Assembly (NCBI RefSeq): GCF_020510565.1
Contig: NZ_CP075189.1
Span: 1,906,501 to 1,970,500 of the forward strand
DNA: 64,000 bases
DNA from: Ferribacterium limneticum
GTDB lineage: Bacteria; Pseudomonadota; Gammaproteobacteria; Burkholderiales; Rhodocyclaceae
Direction of reading: 5' to 3'
Made by a program: the position numbers and the translations under genes. Below are positions 1-7,652 of this stretch, in pieces (position 1 is the first letter of the stretch; every line of letters starts with the position of its first letter). The notes below the pieces were generated by a model. The model saw only the letters and a list, made by a program, of their open reading frames with translations, was not told where the DNA came from and searched no databases.

Positions 1-276
1 AATGTCAGTGAGCAGGATGCCTTCCTCGTCCGCATCCTGCTCATCCATGACTATCGACGCCTCCTGCTGCGCGATCCGGAATTGCCGGAAGTCCTGCTGC
101 CCGGCGACTGGCCGGGCCAGCACGCCCGCTCGCTGTGCAAGGAACTATACAAGCGGCTGGAGCTCCTTTCCTGTCGCCATCTCGACAAGATGCTGTGCCT
201 GTCCGACGGCAGCTTTCCCGGCGAGGACGCGATGCTGCCCGAGCGTTTCTCTCAGTTCGACCCGCTGACGGCCTGA
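1..276 (+). CDS. paaX: PaaX-family transcriptional repressor, C-terminal part
   Basis: The gene is cut by the left edge. Reading from base 1 gives about 91 residues without a start, ending at TGA. The segment HDYRRLLLRDPELPEVLLP, followed by DWPG and a Lys-Glu-Leu-Tyr helix, is typical of the C-terminal domain of PaaX, the phenylacetyl-CoA-responsive repressor of phenylacetate catabolism. The N-terminal winged helix lies outside the window, so DNA binding cannot be judged. It converges on the leftward moaD-like gene. A PaaX-like regulator of another aromatic pathway is equally possible. Confidence 0.8.
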   Translation, partial: NVSEQDAFLVRILLIHDYRRLLLRDPELPEVLLPGDWPGQHARSLCKELYKRLELLSCRHLDKMLCLSDGSFPGEDAMLPERFSQFDPLTA

Positions 277-295
277 TTGGCCACCCCGGAATTTT

Positions 296-553
296 TTAGC
301 CGCCGCTGAGCGCCTGGACGATGAGCAGTTCGCCGTCCGCAGGCAGCGGCGTGGCCAGATCGAACACCATCTCGCGCCGGTAAAACAGGCGGATGTGCCG
401 CCGGATGCGCCCCTGCTCGTCGACCATGCGAAAGCGGATGCCGGGAAACTGCCGCTCAAGATCGTCGAGCACCTCGCCGACTGTCTCGCCCCCGGCTTCG
501 ACCCAGGGCTGCGTAGTGTAGGAGTGCAGGGCGCTCGGAATCAGTACGCGCAT
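296..553 (-). CDS. MoaD/ThiS-family ubiquitin-like protein
   Basis: This 85-residue protein starts at the ATG whose complement is at 551-553 (MRVLIPSALHSYT). It has beta-grasp features: a VGEVLDDLERQFPG helix, a central RRHIRLFYRRE strand region, a DGELLIVQALSGG tail and a C-terminal Gly-Gly of the kind that is adenylated and thiocarboxylated in sulfur carriers. It lies 13 bases downstream of the BNR-repeat gene on the same strand, so the two are probably co-transcribed. No moaE or other molybdopterin gene is nearby, so a role as a sulfur carrier or protein modifier tied to its partner seems as likely as molybdopterin synthesis. Confidence 0.75.
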   Translation of the reverse strand: MRVLIPSALHSYTTQPWVEAGGETVGEVLDDLERQFPGIRFRMVDEQGRIRRHIRLFYRREMVFDLATPLPADGELLIVQALSGG

Positions 554-566
554 TGTGTCTGGCGGC

Positions 567-1715
567 TCAACGCGGATATCCCACCTCGACCGAATAAATC
601 TCCGGCAGGTGGCGCGCCAGGCATGCCCACTGCTGGCCTTCGTCGCGGCTCTTCCACAATTCGCCGCTCGTCGTGCCAAAGTAAAGACCCACCGTGCCCT
701 GTTTGTCGGCTGTCATGGCCTGCCGCTTGACCGTCCACCATGCCTGGTCGGCCGGCATTCCGTTGCTGTGCCGCTGCCAGGTCTCACCGCCATCGCGCGT
801 GGCATAGACAGCCGGACGACCGTCAGGACTGGTCCGTGGCCAAACCTCGGTGCCATCCATCGGGAAAGCCCAGGCCCTGCGGTCGTCGTGCGGGTGCACC
901 ACCATCGGGAAGCCGATGTCGCCGACATCCTTCGGCATGTTGCGCCCGATGCGTCGCCAGCGCCTGCCCGGCTGGTCAAGTCGGTAGATGCCGCAGTGAT
1001 TCTGCTGATAGAGGCGGTCCGGATTGCTCGGGCACATGCGCAGGCAGTGTGGATCGTGAAAACTGGTATCGGCTGGATCGAAACCTTCGACCACTTCCAT
1101 GCCGTCGACGAGCGGCGTAAAGCTCAGCCCGCCATCGTACGACTCATGCACGCCGCCGCCCGACATGGCGAAGTACAGATGTTGCGCGTCGCGCGGGTCG
1201 ACGATGATCGAATGCAGCTTCGGACCATCCGGCGTGCCGTCCTGCACCGTGCCGAACCACCGGCGGTACTGCGGGTCGTCATTGATGCATGAGAACGGTG
1301 CCCAGTTCATGCCGCCATCTGCCGAGCGGAACAAGCCCTGTGGCGAGGTGCCGGCGTACCAGACGCCTGGCTGGTCAGCGTGGCCGGGCGTCAGCCAGAA
1401 GGTGTGATCGACGGCGCGGGCATCCAGCCCGTTGACTGCCGGACCGAAGGCCGGCGGTTTGGCGGCTTCCTGCCAGGTTTTTCCGAGATCGGTCGAGCGG
1501 AAGACGGTCGGCCCGAGATGACCTGTCTTTGCCGCCGCCAGAAGGGTGCGTCCGTCGCGCGGGTCGAGAACCAGATGATTGATGATCTGGCCGAGAAAGT
1601 GCGGGCCATCGACCCTCCACGTCTGCCGCGCCGCGTCGGCATGAAAAAGCCAGGCGCCCTTGCGGGTCGCCACCAGCAGAACCAGTTGCCCTTGCTTCGT
1701 CTCTTGTGTGCTCAT
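567..1715 (-). CDS. BNR/sialidase-like beta-propeller protein
   Basis: This is a 382-residue protein. The start is the ATG at 1715, preceded by AAGGAG at good spacing; a longer reading frame upstream lacks such support. Several Asp-box/BNR-like turns are visible (FRSTDLGKTWQ, FRSADGGMNW, YDGGLSF, YATRDGGETWQR, KSRDEGQQWA), as in VPS10/sortilin and exo-sialidase-like propellers. No signal peptide is seen, so it is probably cytoplasmic. Propellers of this type are often annotated as glycosyl hydrolases with no proven activity. It forms a pair with the downstream MoaD-like gene. The specific function is unknown. Confidence 0.75.
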   Translation of the reverse strand: MSTQETKQGQLVLLVATRKGAWLFHADAARQTWRVDGPHFLGQIINHLVLDPRDGRTLLAAAKTGHLGPTVFRSTDLGKTWQEAAKPPAFGPAVNGLDARAVDHTFWLTPGHADQPGVWYAGTSPQGLFRSADGGMNWAPFSCINDDPQYRRWFGTVQDGTPDGPKLHSIIVDPRDAQHLYFAMSGGGVHESYDGGLSFTPLVDGMEVVEGFDPADTSFHDPHCLRMCPSNPDRLYQQNHCGIYRLDQPGRRWRRIGRNMPKDVGDIGFPMVVHPHDDRRAWAFPMDGTEVWPRTSPDGRPAVYATRDGGETWQRHSNGMPADQAWWTVKRQAMTADKQGTVGLYFGTTSGELWKSRDEGQQWACLARHLPEIYSVEVGYPR

Positions 1716-1813
1716 CGTTCGCTCCTTGCCGCTCCGTATTGCGCCGGTAGCCACGTGGACCACTGACACGACTCGCATGCGGGATCAATTCGTCGATTAC
1801 ATTTGACTTGGAT

Positions 1814-1948
1814 TCAGGGCGAAGTTCGCTTTTTCTGAGGCATCGGGCAATCTCTTGCCAGCCACGCCGGTGGACGCTTGTCGAGGAAGGCGGCGATGCC
1901 GTCTTTCGCTTAGTTGGTGGCGCGCTGGCGGGTGATACGCTGGGCGGC
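1814..1948 (-). pseudogene. enoyl-CoA hydratase C-terminal remnant
   Basis: On the minus strand one frame reads AAQRITRQRAN, a stop, then AKDGIAAFLDKRPPAW and about 15 further residues to a TGA. This matches the C-terminal end of methylglutaconyl/enoyl-CoA hydratases, where an R-A-x-E-x-x-x-G-I-A-A-F-L-x-K-R-x-P-x-W pattern is usual. Stops interrupt it at both recognisable boundaries and the crotonase core is absent. It is an eroded gene end within the 1716-2104 interval, which otherwise shows nothing coding. Confidence 0.6.
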
Positions 1949-2104
1949 TTATCCGGTAATGAAACTCGCCGGCTCAAATCCATGCTCTGTCAAATCCGTT
2001 GTTATTTTTGCTGTTTTTTGAGTATCGGCTGCAGTGGATACTTCTGGAATATTTCCCTGAATGGTGTAAAGTTAGTTCAGGAATTATCGTGTCGAGGTGA
2101 AGAA

Positions 2105-2305
2105 ATGGATATTCAATCAGTAACTTCCAGTATCAGTGCTTATACAAACTCGAGCACTCAGGCGAGCCAGGCCCAGCAGGTCCAACAAGCCGAGAAGCGT
2201 GAGCCGCGTCCCGAAGAGCGTGTCGAGCGCACGGAAGAGCCGCCGCGTCCGGTCAAGAATGCACAGGGTCAGGAGACCGGTACATTGGTCAACGTGACGG
2301 CTTAG
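2105..2305 (+). CDS. small hypothetical protein with TGTLVNVTA C-terminus
   Basis: This 66-residue protein has its ATG at 2105 preceded by GAGGTGA. It is hydrophilic and of low complexity: a Ser/Thr/Gln-rich N-terminal half, then a charged Glu/Arg/Pro stretch, ending GQETGTLVNVTA. The same ending closes the next gene, so the two are a functional or evolutionary pair. No signal peptide or membrane segment is seen. I do not recognise the family. The short tail loosely recalls small motility-associated proteins such as YjfB, but that is weak. Confidence 0.6.
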   Translation: MDIQSVTSSISAYTNSSTQASQAQQVQQAEKREPRPEERVERTEEPPRPVKNAQGQETGTLVNVTA

Positions 2306-2341
2306 GCTCAAACGGGTTCGTAACAGGCGATTGGTGACGAA

Positions 2342-2734
2342 ATGGCAGTAACGTCGGCATCAGGCGCTCAATCGGCCAGTGGTGGGCTTTGGGCGCAACT
2401 CCAGCTGCAACAGGCGCGGCGAAATGCTGATCAGGCAGAGCAGCAGGCCGCGGCCTTGCAGTCTCAGGCACGGTCAGCGCAGAGTGTTGCCGATCGTGCA
2501 CAGGAGAATGCCCGTTCTCTGCAGATCCAGTCGCGACAGGCGCAGGGCGACGCCAGTCAGGCAAGGCTGAATCTGGCGACGCAGAACTCGGTGGGCGAGG
2601 TTCAGAGCCAGCTGGGTGATCTCAGAACGCAAATTGCCGATGTGCTGCAGTCGGATATTCTGAGTACTACGGCCGCGCCCGTGGTCAATACCTCGGGGCA
2701 GCAGACCGGAACCCTGGTCAACGTGACGGCCTGA
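2342..2734 (+). CDS. small coiled-coil protein with TGTLVNVTA C-terminus
   Basis: This is a 130-residue protein with its ATG at 2342 after GGTGACGAA. Residues of roughly 20-105 are Ala/Gln/Arg-rich and strongly heptad-like, as in a long helical coiled coil. It ends GQQTGTLVNVTA, almost identical to the preceding gene. It sits 36 bases downstream of that gene and is followed by a clear terminator, so the two form a bicistronic unit. There is no signal peptide. The function is not recognised; a structural or scaffold role is a guess from the coiled coil alone. Confidence 0.65.
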   Translation: MAVTSASGAQSASGGLWAQLQLQQARRNADQAEQQAAALQSQARSAQSVADRAQENARSLQIQSRQAQGDASQARLNLATQNSVGEVQSQLGDLRTQIADVLQSDILSTTAAPVVNTSGQQTGTLVNVTA

Positions 2735-2760
2735 TCTATTTAGCCTGCAGATCAGTAACG

Positions 2761-2784
2761 AGGCGCTGCGGCGCCTGTTTTTTT
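2761..2784 (+). terminator. intrinsic terminator
   Basis: AGGCGC, loop TGCG, GCGCCT, then G and seven T residues. It directly follows the small coiled-coil gene and closes that bicistronic unit. Confidence 0.85.
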
Positions 2785-2856
2785 GCCTGCGGTTCGGCGC
2801 CAGCTTTGGTATCGTTCGGCCTTACCCATATTGAATGACATAAAGGAATCTGATTC

Positions 2857-3240
2857 GTGCTCGAAAATCATTGGTGCGCCTCCGTCGATGCGACCATTCA
2901 GCTGCGTACCGGCTGCAATCCGTTGGAAAAACACGGGCCGCAGGCGGTCATTGTTCATGCCGATGCCTGGGCGCCGATGGATGCCGTGGCCGATCCGCAC
3001 GACATTCGCCAGGTGGTCGATTACGAAGTGATCTTCCTCGCCATCCGCAAGCTGGAGGGCAACGCGCACTGTGAATGTCTCGAGTCGAGCATTCTCGAGG
3101 TCATGGACGCCATTTTCGGCATGGCCATCGTCAGTTCGGCGCATGTCTCGATGCACAAGCCGCATGTCTATAACGGCCAGGGAACACCGGCCATTTCACT
3201 TTCCCTGACGCGCGAGCAGTGGGCCAAGAGCAAGCGGTGA
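2857..3240 (+). CDS. folB: FolB-like dihydroneopterin aldolase family protein
   Basis: This 127-residue protein starts at GTG 2857, with AAGGA about ten bases upstream. Short blocks match the FolB/tunnelling fold: a first strand ending at LRTGCNPLE, a PQAVIVHADAW strand, DYEVIFLAIRKLEG, an ESSILEVMDAIFG helix and HVSMHKPHV, which corresponds to the family's Lys-Pro motif near the C-terminus. FolB converts dihydroneopterin to hydroxymethyl-dihydropterin in folate synthesis. The overlapping DHFR-like gene supports a pterin or folate role. The protein diverges from E. coli FolB, so an epimerase or other pterin activity is possible. Confidence 0.7.
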   Translation: MLENHWCASVDATIQLRTGCNPLEKHGPQAVIVHADAWAPMDAVADPHDIRQVVDYEVIFLAIRKLEGNAHCECLESSILEVMDAIFGMAIVSSAHVSMHKPHVYNGQGTPAISLSLTREQWAKSKR

Positions 3241-3776
3241 TTTCGGCCATCGGGGCTGTCGCCAGCAACGGCATGATCGGTCTCGATGGCTGGCTGCCCT
3301 GGGATATTCCGGAGGAGCTGGCCTATTTCGAGCAGACGGTGGCCGGTGCGGCACTTGTCATCGGCCGTCTGACCTACGAGTCGATGGATGTCGTGCCGGT
3401 CGATTCCTTCATCGTCAGCCTTCAGCCCGATCTGGCCTTGCGCCCGGGCTGCACGCGCGTGGCGTCGGTGGAAGAGGGCCTGCGCCTGGCGCTGGCCACC
3501 GGCAAGCCGGTATTCGTCATTGGTGGCGCCTCGGTCTATGCCGCGGCCTGGCCTTACTGTCACCGTTTCTACCTGACCCGAATCGAGCGGGCATTTACCG
3601 GCGATGCCCAGTTTCCGAGCGGGATTCCGCTCGACGCATGGCCGATTGAGAAAGAATCGCACAGGGTTTTCCGCGAGCGCAACAGCGATCAGGATGTCGT
3701 CTGCCGCTTTTTGCAATACCGGCAGCCCTGTCCGCGCCCGCTACCAGCGCAGCATTGCAATTCCAATACCGTATGA
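3237..3776 (+). CDS. folA: dihydrofolate reductase-like protein
   Basis: GTG 3237 overlaps the folB stop (GTGA), giving about 179 residues and implying translational coupling; AAGAG lies just upstream. DHFR features are SAIGAVASNGMIGLDGWLPW (substrate and Met20-loop region), GRLTYES (cofactor arginine region) and VFVIGGASVYAAAWP (the GG motif), with a catalytic acidic residue expected in IPEELAYF. The central part is shorter than in standard FolA and the last 20 residues look unstructured. It should reduce dihydrofolate or a related pterin with NADPH. A RibD-C-type reductase is the main alternative. Confidence 0.7.
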   Translation: MISAIGAVASNGMIGLDGWLPWDIPEELAYFEQTVAGAALVIGRLTYESMDVVPVDSFIVSLQPDLALRPGCTRVASVEEGLRLALATGKPVFVIGGASVYAAAWPYCHRFYLTRIERAFTGDAQFPSGIPLDAWPIEKESHRVFRERNSDQDVVCRFLQYRQPCPRPLPAQHCNSNTV

Positions 3777-3818
3777 GCAGAATGGCTTATCGCGAGTTTG
3801 GCTGAGCGGCGGCGAGAC

Positions 3819-6800
3819 ATGGAGACAATGCCAGGACAGAATGCCCGCAACGGGAATCACCTGTGGATCGCCCTGATATCCTTGGCGCTCTGCGGTTTCG
3901 TCCTGCTTGCCTACGTTTTGTGGTCGGCCTACCAGGAGGTCTGGACAGAGGCCCGGTCAATGGCCAGCAGCCAGTCCGAATTGCTCGATGCCCGCTTCGA
4001 TGCCACCTTGCGGCGCATCGACATGACGCTGAACGAACTGGCCGAGCATGTTCCGAAAGACTCGCTGGATGCCGATGCAGCTACCCGTTTTCGTCCTGAA
4101 ATCGAAAAAAAGCTTGAGCGCCTGCAACGTGCATTTCCCGAAATAGCCGGCTTACGCATCGTCTCCGCTGACGGCGACGTGCTCTATCTCTCGGGCGGTG
4201 GCGAGTACGTGAATCTGCGCGATCGTTCCTATTTCGAGCGGTCGCGGGACGGGAAGGATGGGGCGATCGTTTTTTCCGAGGTCATCAAGTCACGCATTAC
4301 CGGCCGGGACGCGATTGCCGTCGCCCGGGCGATTCGCACCGTCGATGGCCGCTTTCTCGGCATGGTCAGCGCGGCCATCGAGATCGACCATTTCGAACGG
4401 CTGTTCAATGCCTCCCGTCTCGGTGTTTCCGGCGCCGTGGCGATCCGGCGCAGCGACAACCATGCCCTGGTGCTTCACCACCCGCCGGTGCCGGACGAAA
4501 TAAACCGGCCGCTCGATCCATCCCATCCGCTTCATCAATGGATCGCGCAAGGCAAACGTCAGGGCGTTCTCGAGTTTTCCGTGCAGTCCGATGGTGTGAA
4601 GCGCGTTTACGGGTACTGCATGCTCAAACACTATCCCTTCTACGTGCTGGCCGGCCTGTCGGAAGCGGATGTGATGGCCTCATGGCGACAGCGGACATTC
4701 ATCGTGGCCGTTTTTGGCGCCGCGCTGCTGGCTTGTCTGCTGTTCGTCCTCTACGAATTGTTCCGCGCCCGGCAGCGCGAGCTGGCGACGGCAGTCGATT
4801 TGCGGCGCAACGGCGAACGGCTCAATGCTGCCCAGCGTATCGCCCAGCTTGGCAGCTGGGAGATCGATCTGGCGACGATGCAGGTCCGGTGCTCGGACGA
4901 GCTTTACCGGATTTTTGAAATCCCCAGGGTCGAGGGCGGGGCGCCGTACGACGATTTTCTCGTGCGCATTCATCCTGAAGATCGCGCCATCGTCGACAAG
5001 ACACTCAAGGAGTCGGTGGCCCAGGGCGAGCCGGACAGCCTGAAGCATCGGCTGGAAATGCCCGATGGCCGGATCAAGCACGTGCTGGAATGCTGGGAAA
5101 CCGAGCGTGGCAAGGATGGCGAGCCCTTGCGGCTGATTGGCACTTCGCAGGATGTCAGCATCCAGCACGAGACCGAGGCGCAGATGCAGTTGCTGGCCAG
5201 TGCCGTCCAGCATAGTGGCGAGGCCATCCTGATTACCGATGTGCACAACAACATCATTACGGTGAACCCGGCGTTTACGCGCCTGACGGGTTATTCCGCA
5301 GAGGAAGCGGCGGGGCGCAACCCGCGCTTTCTTTCAGCCGGGCGGACGACGCCCGAGGAATACGCCAAGATGTGGGAGGACATAACAGAACGGGGTTTCT
5401 GGCAAGGCGAAATCTGGGATCGGCGCAAGGATGGGGGCATCTACCCGAAGTGGATTTCAATATCGGTTATTCGCGATGAAGAGGGGAAAATTCTCTACCA
5501 CATTGCCCACTTTACCGATGTGTCGACCGAGCGCGCGACCGAAGAGCGCCTGCATCATATTGCCCACCATGACGTCCTGACCGGCCTGCTAAACCGCCTG
5601 AGCCTCAAGGGGCGGATGGATCAGGCGCTGGCCACGGCGCGGCGCGATGGTTCGCGGGTCGCCGTGATGTTCATCGACCTCGATCGCTTCAAGGTAATCA
5701 ACGATACGCTCGGACATCACATGGGTGATGAACTGCTCATCGAGGTCGCCAGGCGCCTGCGTGAAAGCGTGCGCGACAGCGACGTGGTGGCGCGGCTCGG
5801 TGGCGACGAGTTCGTCATCATGCTTTCCGGTGTCGACCACACGAGCTCGATAGCCCTGATCGCCGAAAAACTGGTGTTCAGCGTCGGCCATTCCTACCAG
5901 ATCGGCGGCTACGATCTCTATACCTCACCCAGTATCGGCATTGCCATTTTTCCGACCGATGGGCTCGACGGTGAAACATTGATGAAAAACGCCGATGCCG
6001 CCATGTATCACGCCAAGGCGGCCGGTCGGAACAACTTCCAGTTTTTCGATGCCAAGATGAACGATGTGGCGCTCGACCGGCTGAAAACCGAGCACAGCCT
6101 GCGTCATGCCCTTTCCCGCGACGAGTTTCGCCTGCACTTCCAACCAATCATCGACATGGCCAGCGGCAAGGTGGCGGCCGTCGAGGCGCTGGTGCGCTGG
6201 CAGCATCCGGAGAGAGGGCTGCTGGCGCCCGGCAGTTTCATCGGCATCGCCGAGGAAACCGGGCTGATCCAGCCGCTCGGCGAATGGGTCTTGTGGGCTG
6301 CCTGCCGACAATTGGCCGAGTTCCATGCGGCGGGACTTTCCGGCATCAAGATGGGTATCAACATATCCGCCATCCAGATGCGCAATGGCAATCTGCCAGT
6401 GCTGGCTCGCGGCATCATCGAGGCCTACGACCTCAATCCAGCCGACCTCATTTTTGAAATCACCGAGTCGGTGGCGATGGAGCAGCCGCTCGAGACCGTG
6501 CGTATCCTCGATATCCTGCACGGCATGGGTATCGTTGTCGCCATCGACGATTTCGGAACGGGCTATTCGTCGCTCGGTTACCTGCGCATGTTCCCGCTCA
6601 AGCACCTCAAGCTGGATCGTTCCTTCGTCGAGGAAATCGGTGAGGACACCGATGGTTCGGTGATCTGCGATGCCACCATCGGGCTGGCCCACAACCTCGG
6701 CTTGAAAGTAGTGGCGGAGGGCGTCGAAACTGTCGAGCAGCTCGACTACCTGCGCAGCCGTGGCTGCGATCTGGTGCAGGGTTATCTGTTCAGTCGCCCG

Positions 6801-6848
6801 GTGCCTGCTGCCGAGGCGATTGCCTTCATTCGCCAGCACAATTCCTGA
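3819..6848 (+). CDS. Cache-PAS-PAS-GGDEF-EAL c-di-GMP signalling protein
   Basis: About 1009 residues from ATG 3819; an in-frame TTG at 3798 has no better support. Order: a TM helix (about 12-35), an extracytoplasmic Cache-type sensor (about 40-285), a second TM (about 295-318), two PAS domains (about 335-450 and 455-580), GGDEF (about 585-740) and EAL (about 760-1005). The cyclase loop RLGGDEFVI is intact. EAL residues also look complete: EALVRW, GINISAIQM, FEITES, AIDDFGTGYSSLGYL, LKLDRSF, AEGVE and VQGYLFSRP. It can therefore in principle both make and degrade c-di-GMP. It is a stand-alone gene, and its ligand cannot be read from sequence. Confidence 0.92.
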   Translation: METMPGQNARNGNHLWIALISLALCGFVLLAYVLWSAYQEVWTEARSMASSQSELLDARFDATLRRIDMTLNELAEHVPKDSLDADAATRFRPEIEKKLERLQRAFPEIAGLRIVSADGDVLYLSGGGEYVNLRDRSYFERSRDGKDGAIVFSEVIKSRITGRDAIAVARAIRTVDGRFLGMVSAAIEIDHFERLFNASRLGVSGAVAIRRSDNHALVLHHPPVPDEINRPLDPSHPLHQWIAQGKRQGVLEFSVQSDGVKRVYGYCMLKHYPFYVLAGLSEADVMASWRQRTFIVAVFGAALLACLLFVLYELFRARQRELATAVDLRRNGERLNAAQRIAQLGSWEIDLATMQVRCSDELYRIFEIPRVEGGAPYDDFLVRIHPEDRAIVDKTLKESVAQGEPDSLKHRLEMPDGRIKHVLECWETERGKDGEPLRLIGTSQDVSIQHETEAQMQLLASAVQHSGEAILITDVHNNIITVNPAFTRLTGYSAEEAAGRNPRFLSAGRTTPEEYAKMWEDITERGFWQGEIWDRRKDGGIYPKWISISVIRDEEGKILYHIAHFTDVSTERATEERLHHIAHHDVLTGLLNRLSLKGRMDQALATARRDGSRVAVMFIDLDRFKVINDTLGHHMGDELLIEVARRLRESVRDSDVVARLGGDEFVIMLSGVDHTSSIALIAEKLVFSVGHSYQIGGYDLYTSPSIGIAIFPTDGLDGETLMKNADAAMYHAKAAGRNNFQFFDAKMNDVALDRLKTEHSLRHALSRDEFRLHFQPIIDMASGKVAAVEALVRWQHPERGLLAPGSFIGIAEETGLIQPLGEWVLWAACRQLAEFHAAGLSGIKMGINISAIQMRNGNLPVLARGIIEAYDLNPADLIFEITESVAMEQPLETVRILDILHGMGIVVAIDDFGTGYSSLGYLRMFPLKHLKLDRSFVEEIGEDTDGSVICDATIGLAHNLGLKVVAEGVETVEQLDYLRSRGCDLVQGYLFSRPVPAAEAIAFIRQHNS

Positions 6849-6876
6849 AAGTCAGAAAAGACTTGCATTGGCCGAA

Positions 6877-6922
6877 CCTTGTTATTATGATTAAAACGAA
6901 CGTATGAATCATAATAACAAGG
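6877..6922. promoter_or_regulatory. perfect 16-bp inverted repeat with embedded operator
   Basis: The arms at 6877-6892 and 6907-6922 (CCTTGTTATTATGATT and its exact complement) flank a 14-base spacer. The spacer and inner arm edge hold AACGAACGTATGAA (6895-6908), one mismatch from the 14-mer found before fadL and the second beta-oxidation fusion. The element ends ten bases before the TetR start and its right arm overlaps the Shine-Dalgarno sequence, so protein binding or RNA folding here would affect regulator expression. Autoregulation is inferred. Confidence 0.75.
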
Positions 6923-6931
6923 AGACTCCCC

Positions 6932-7591
6932 ATGGAAACCCGTACTGTCGATACTCGCGAACGCATCCTCGACGCTGGCGAGCGTCTGTTCATGGCGCAT
7001 GGCTACGAGGGCACGTCGATGCGCCAGATTACCGGCGAGGCTGGCGTCAATCTGGCCGCAGTCAATTATCACTTCGGCTCGAAGGAGTCGTTGATGCAGG
7101 AGGTTTTCCGGCGTCGCCTTGACTGGCTCAACGAAGAACGCATGCGCGTCCTGGACGCTCTGGAAGTTGAAGCGGCTGGCCAGCCAGTCAAGCCGTCAGC
7201 GATTGTCGATGCATTCTTCGGAACCCTTTTGCGCATGGCGGGGGACGAGAATCGTGGCGGGATGACTTTCCTGCGCCTGCTTGGCCGGACACTGACCGAG
7301 CCATCCGAATTCATCCGTGCCTTCTTGGCGCACGAGTACCAGGCGGTGATGGACCGCTACAAGGAGGCGCTGTTCAGGGCGCTGCCCGAAGTGCCCAAAG
7401 CCGAGATCGTCTGGCGTTTTCACTTCATGCTCGGCGCGACGTCCTACGCCATCGCCGGTACCGATGCCTTGCGTCTGGTTACCGACTGGCAGATCGAGGA
7501 CGAGGACTCGACAGATCGGCTGGATCGTCTGGTGCCACGCCTGATGTCCTTCCTGCTCGGCGGCTTGCGCGCCCCATTGCCTCAATTCTAG
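6932..7591 (+). CDS. TetR-family regulator of fatty-acid genes (PsrA/FadR-like)
   Basis: This 219-residue protein has its ATG at 6932 preceded by AAGGAG. The N-terminal helix-turn-helix is standard TetR: TRERILDAGERLFMAHGYEG, then MRQITGEAGVNLAAVNYHFGSK with the YHFGSKE recognition-helix end. The C-terminal part (about 80-210) is an acyl-CoA-sensor-type ligand domain like those of PsrA/CerR-type regulators. It heads the fatty-acid block, and operator-like sites precede it, fadL and the 14.97-kb fusion. It is probably a repressor released by long-chain acyl-CoA, controlling itself and the block. The ligand is inferred from context. Confidence 0.85.
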   Translation: METRTVDTRERILDAGERLFMAHGYEGTSMRQITGEAGVNLAAVNYHFGSKESLMQEVFRRRLDWLNEERMRVLDALEVEAAGQPVKPSAIVDAFFGTLLRMAGDENRGGMTFLRLLGRTLTEPSEFIRAFLAHEYQAVMDRYKEALFRALPEVPKAEIVWRFHFMLGATSYAIAGTDALRLVTDWQIEDEDSTDRLDRLVPRLMSFLLGGLRAPLPQF

Positions 7592-7592
7592 G

Positions 7593-7630
7593 TTGCCACG
7601 GTCAACCGGAAATAAACACCAAAATCAAAA
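7593..7630 (+). repeat. copy 1 of the ~40-bp dispersed repeat
   Basis: It starts TTGCCACGGTCAACCGGAAA and continues with an A-rich tail (CACCAAAATCAAAA). It lies directly after the TetR stop codon and before the fadE Shine-Dalgarno sequence. The tail is more diverged than in other copies. Confidence 0.8.
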
Positions 7631-7652
7631 AGACATAAAAGGAGACAACAGC

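Noticed and set aside
280..305. GATTGGCCACCCCGGAATTTTTTAGCC, resembling the repeat with a deletion
   Set aside because: The central GGTCAA is missing; it could be an eroded copy but is not supportable alone.
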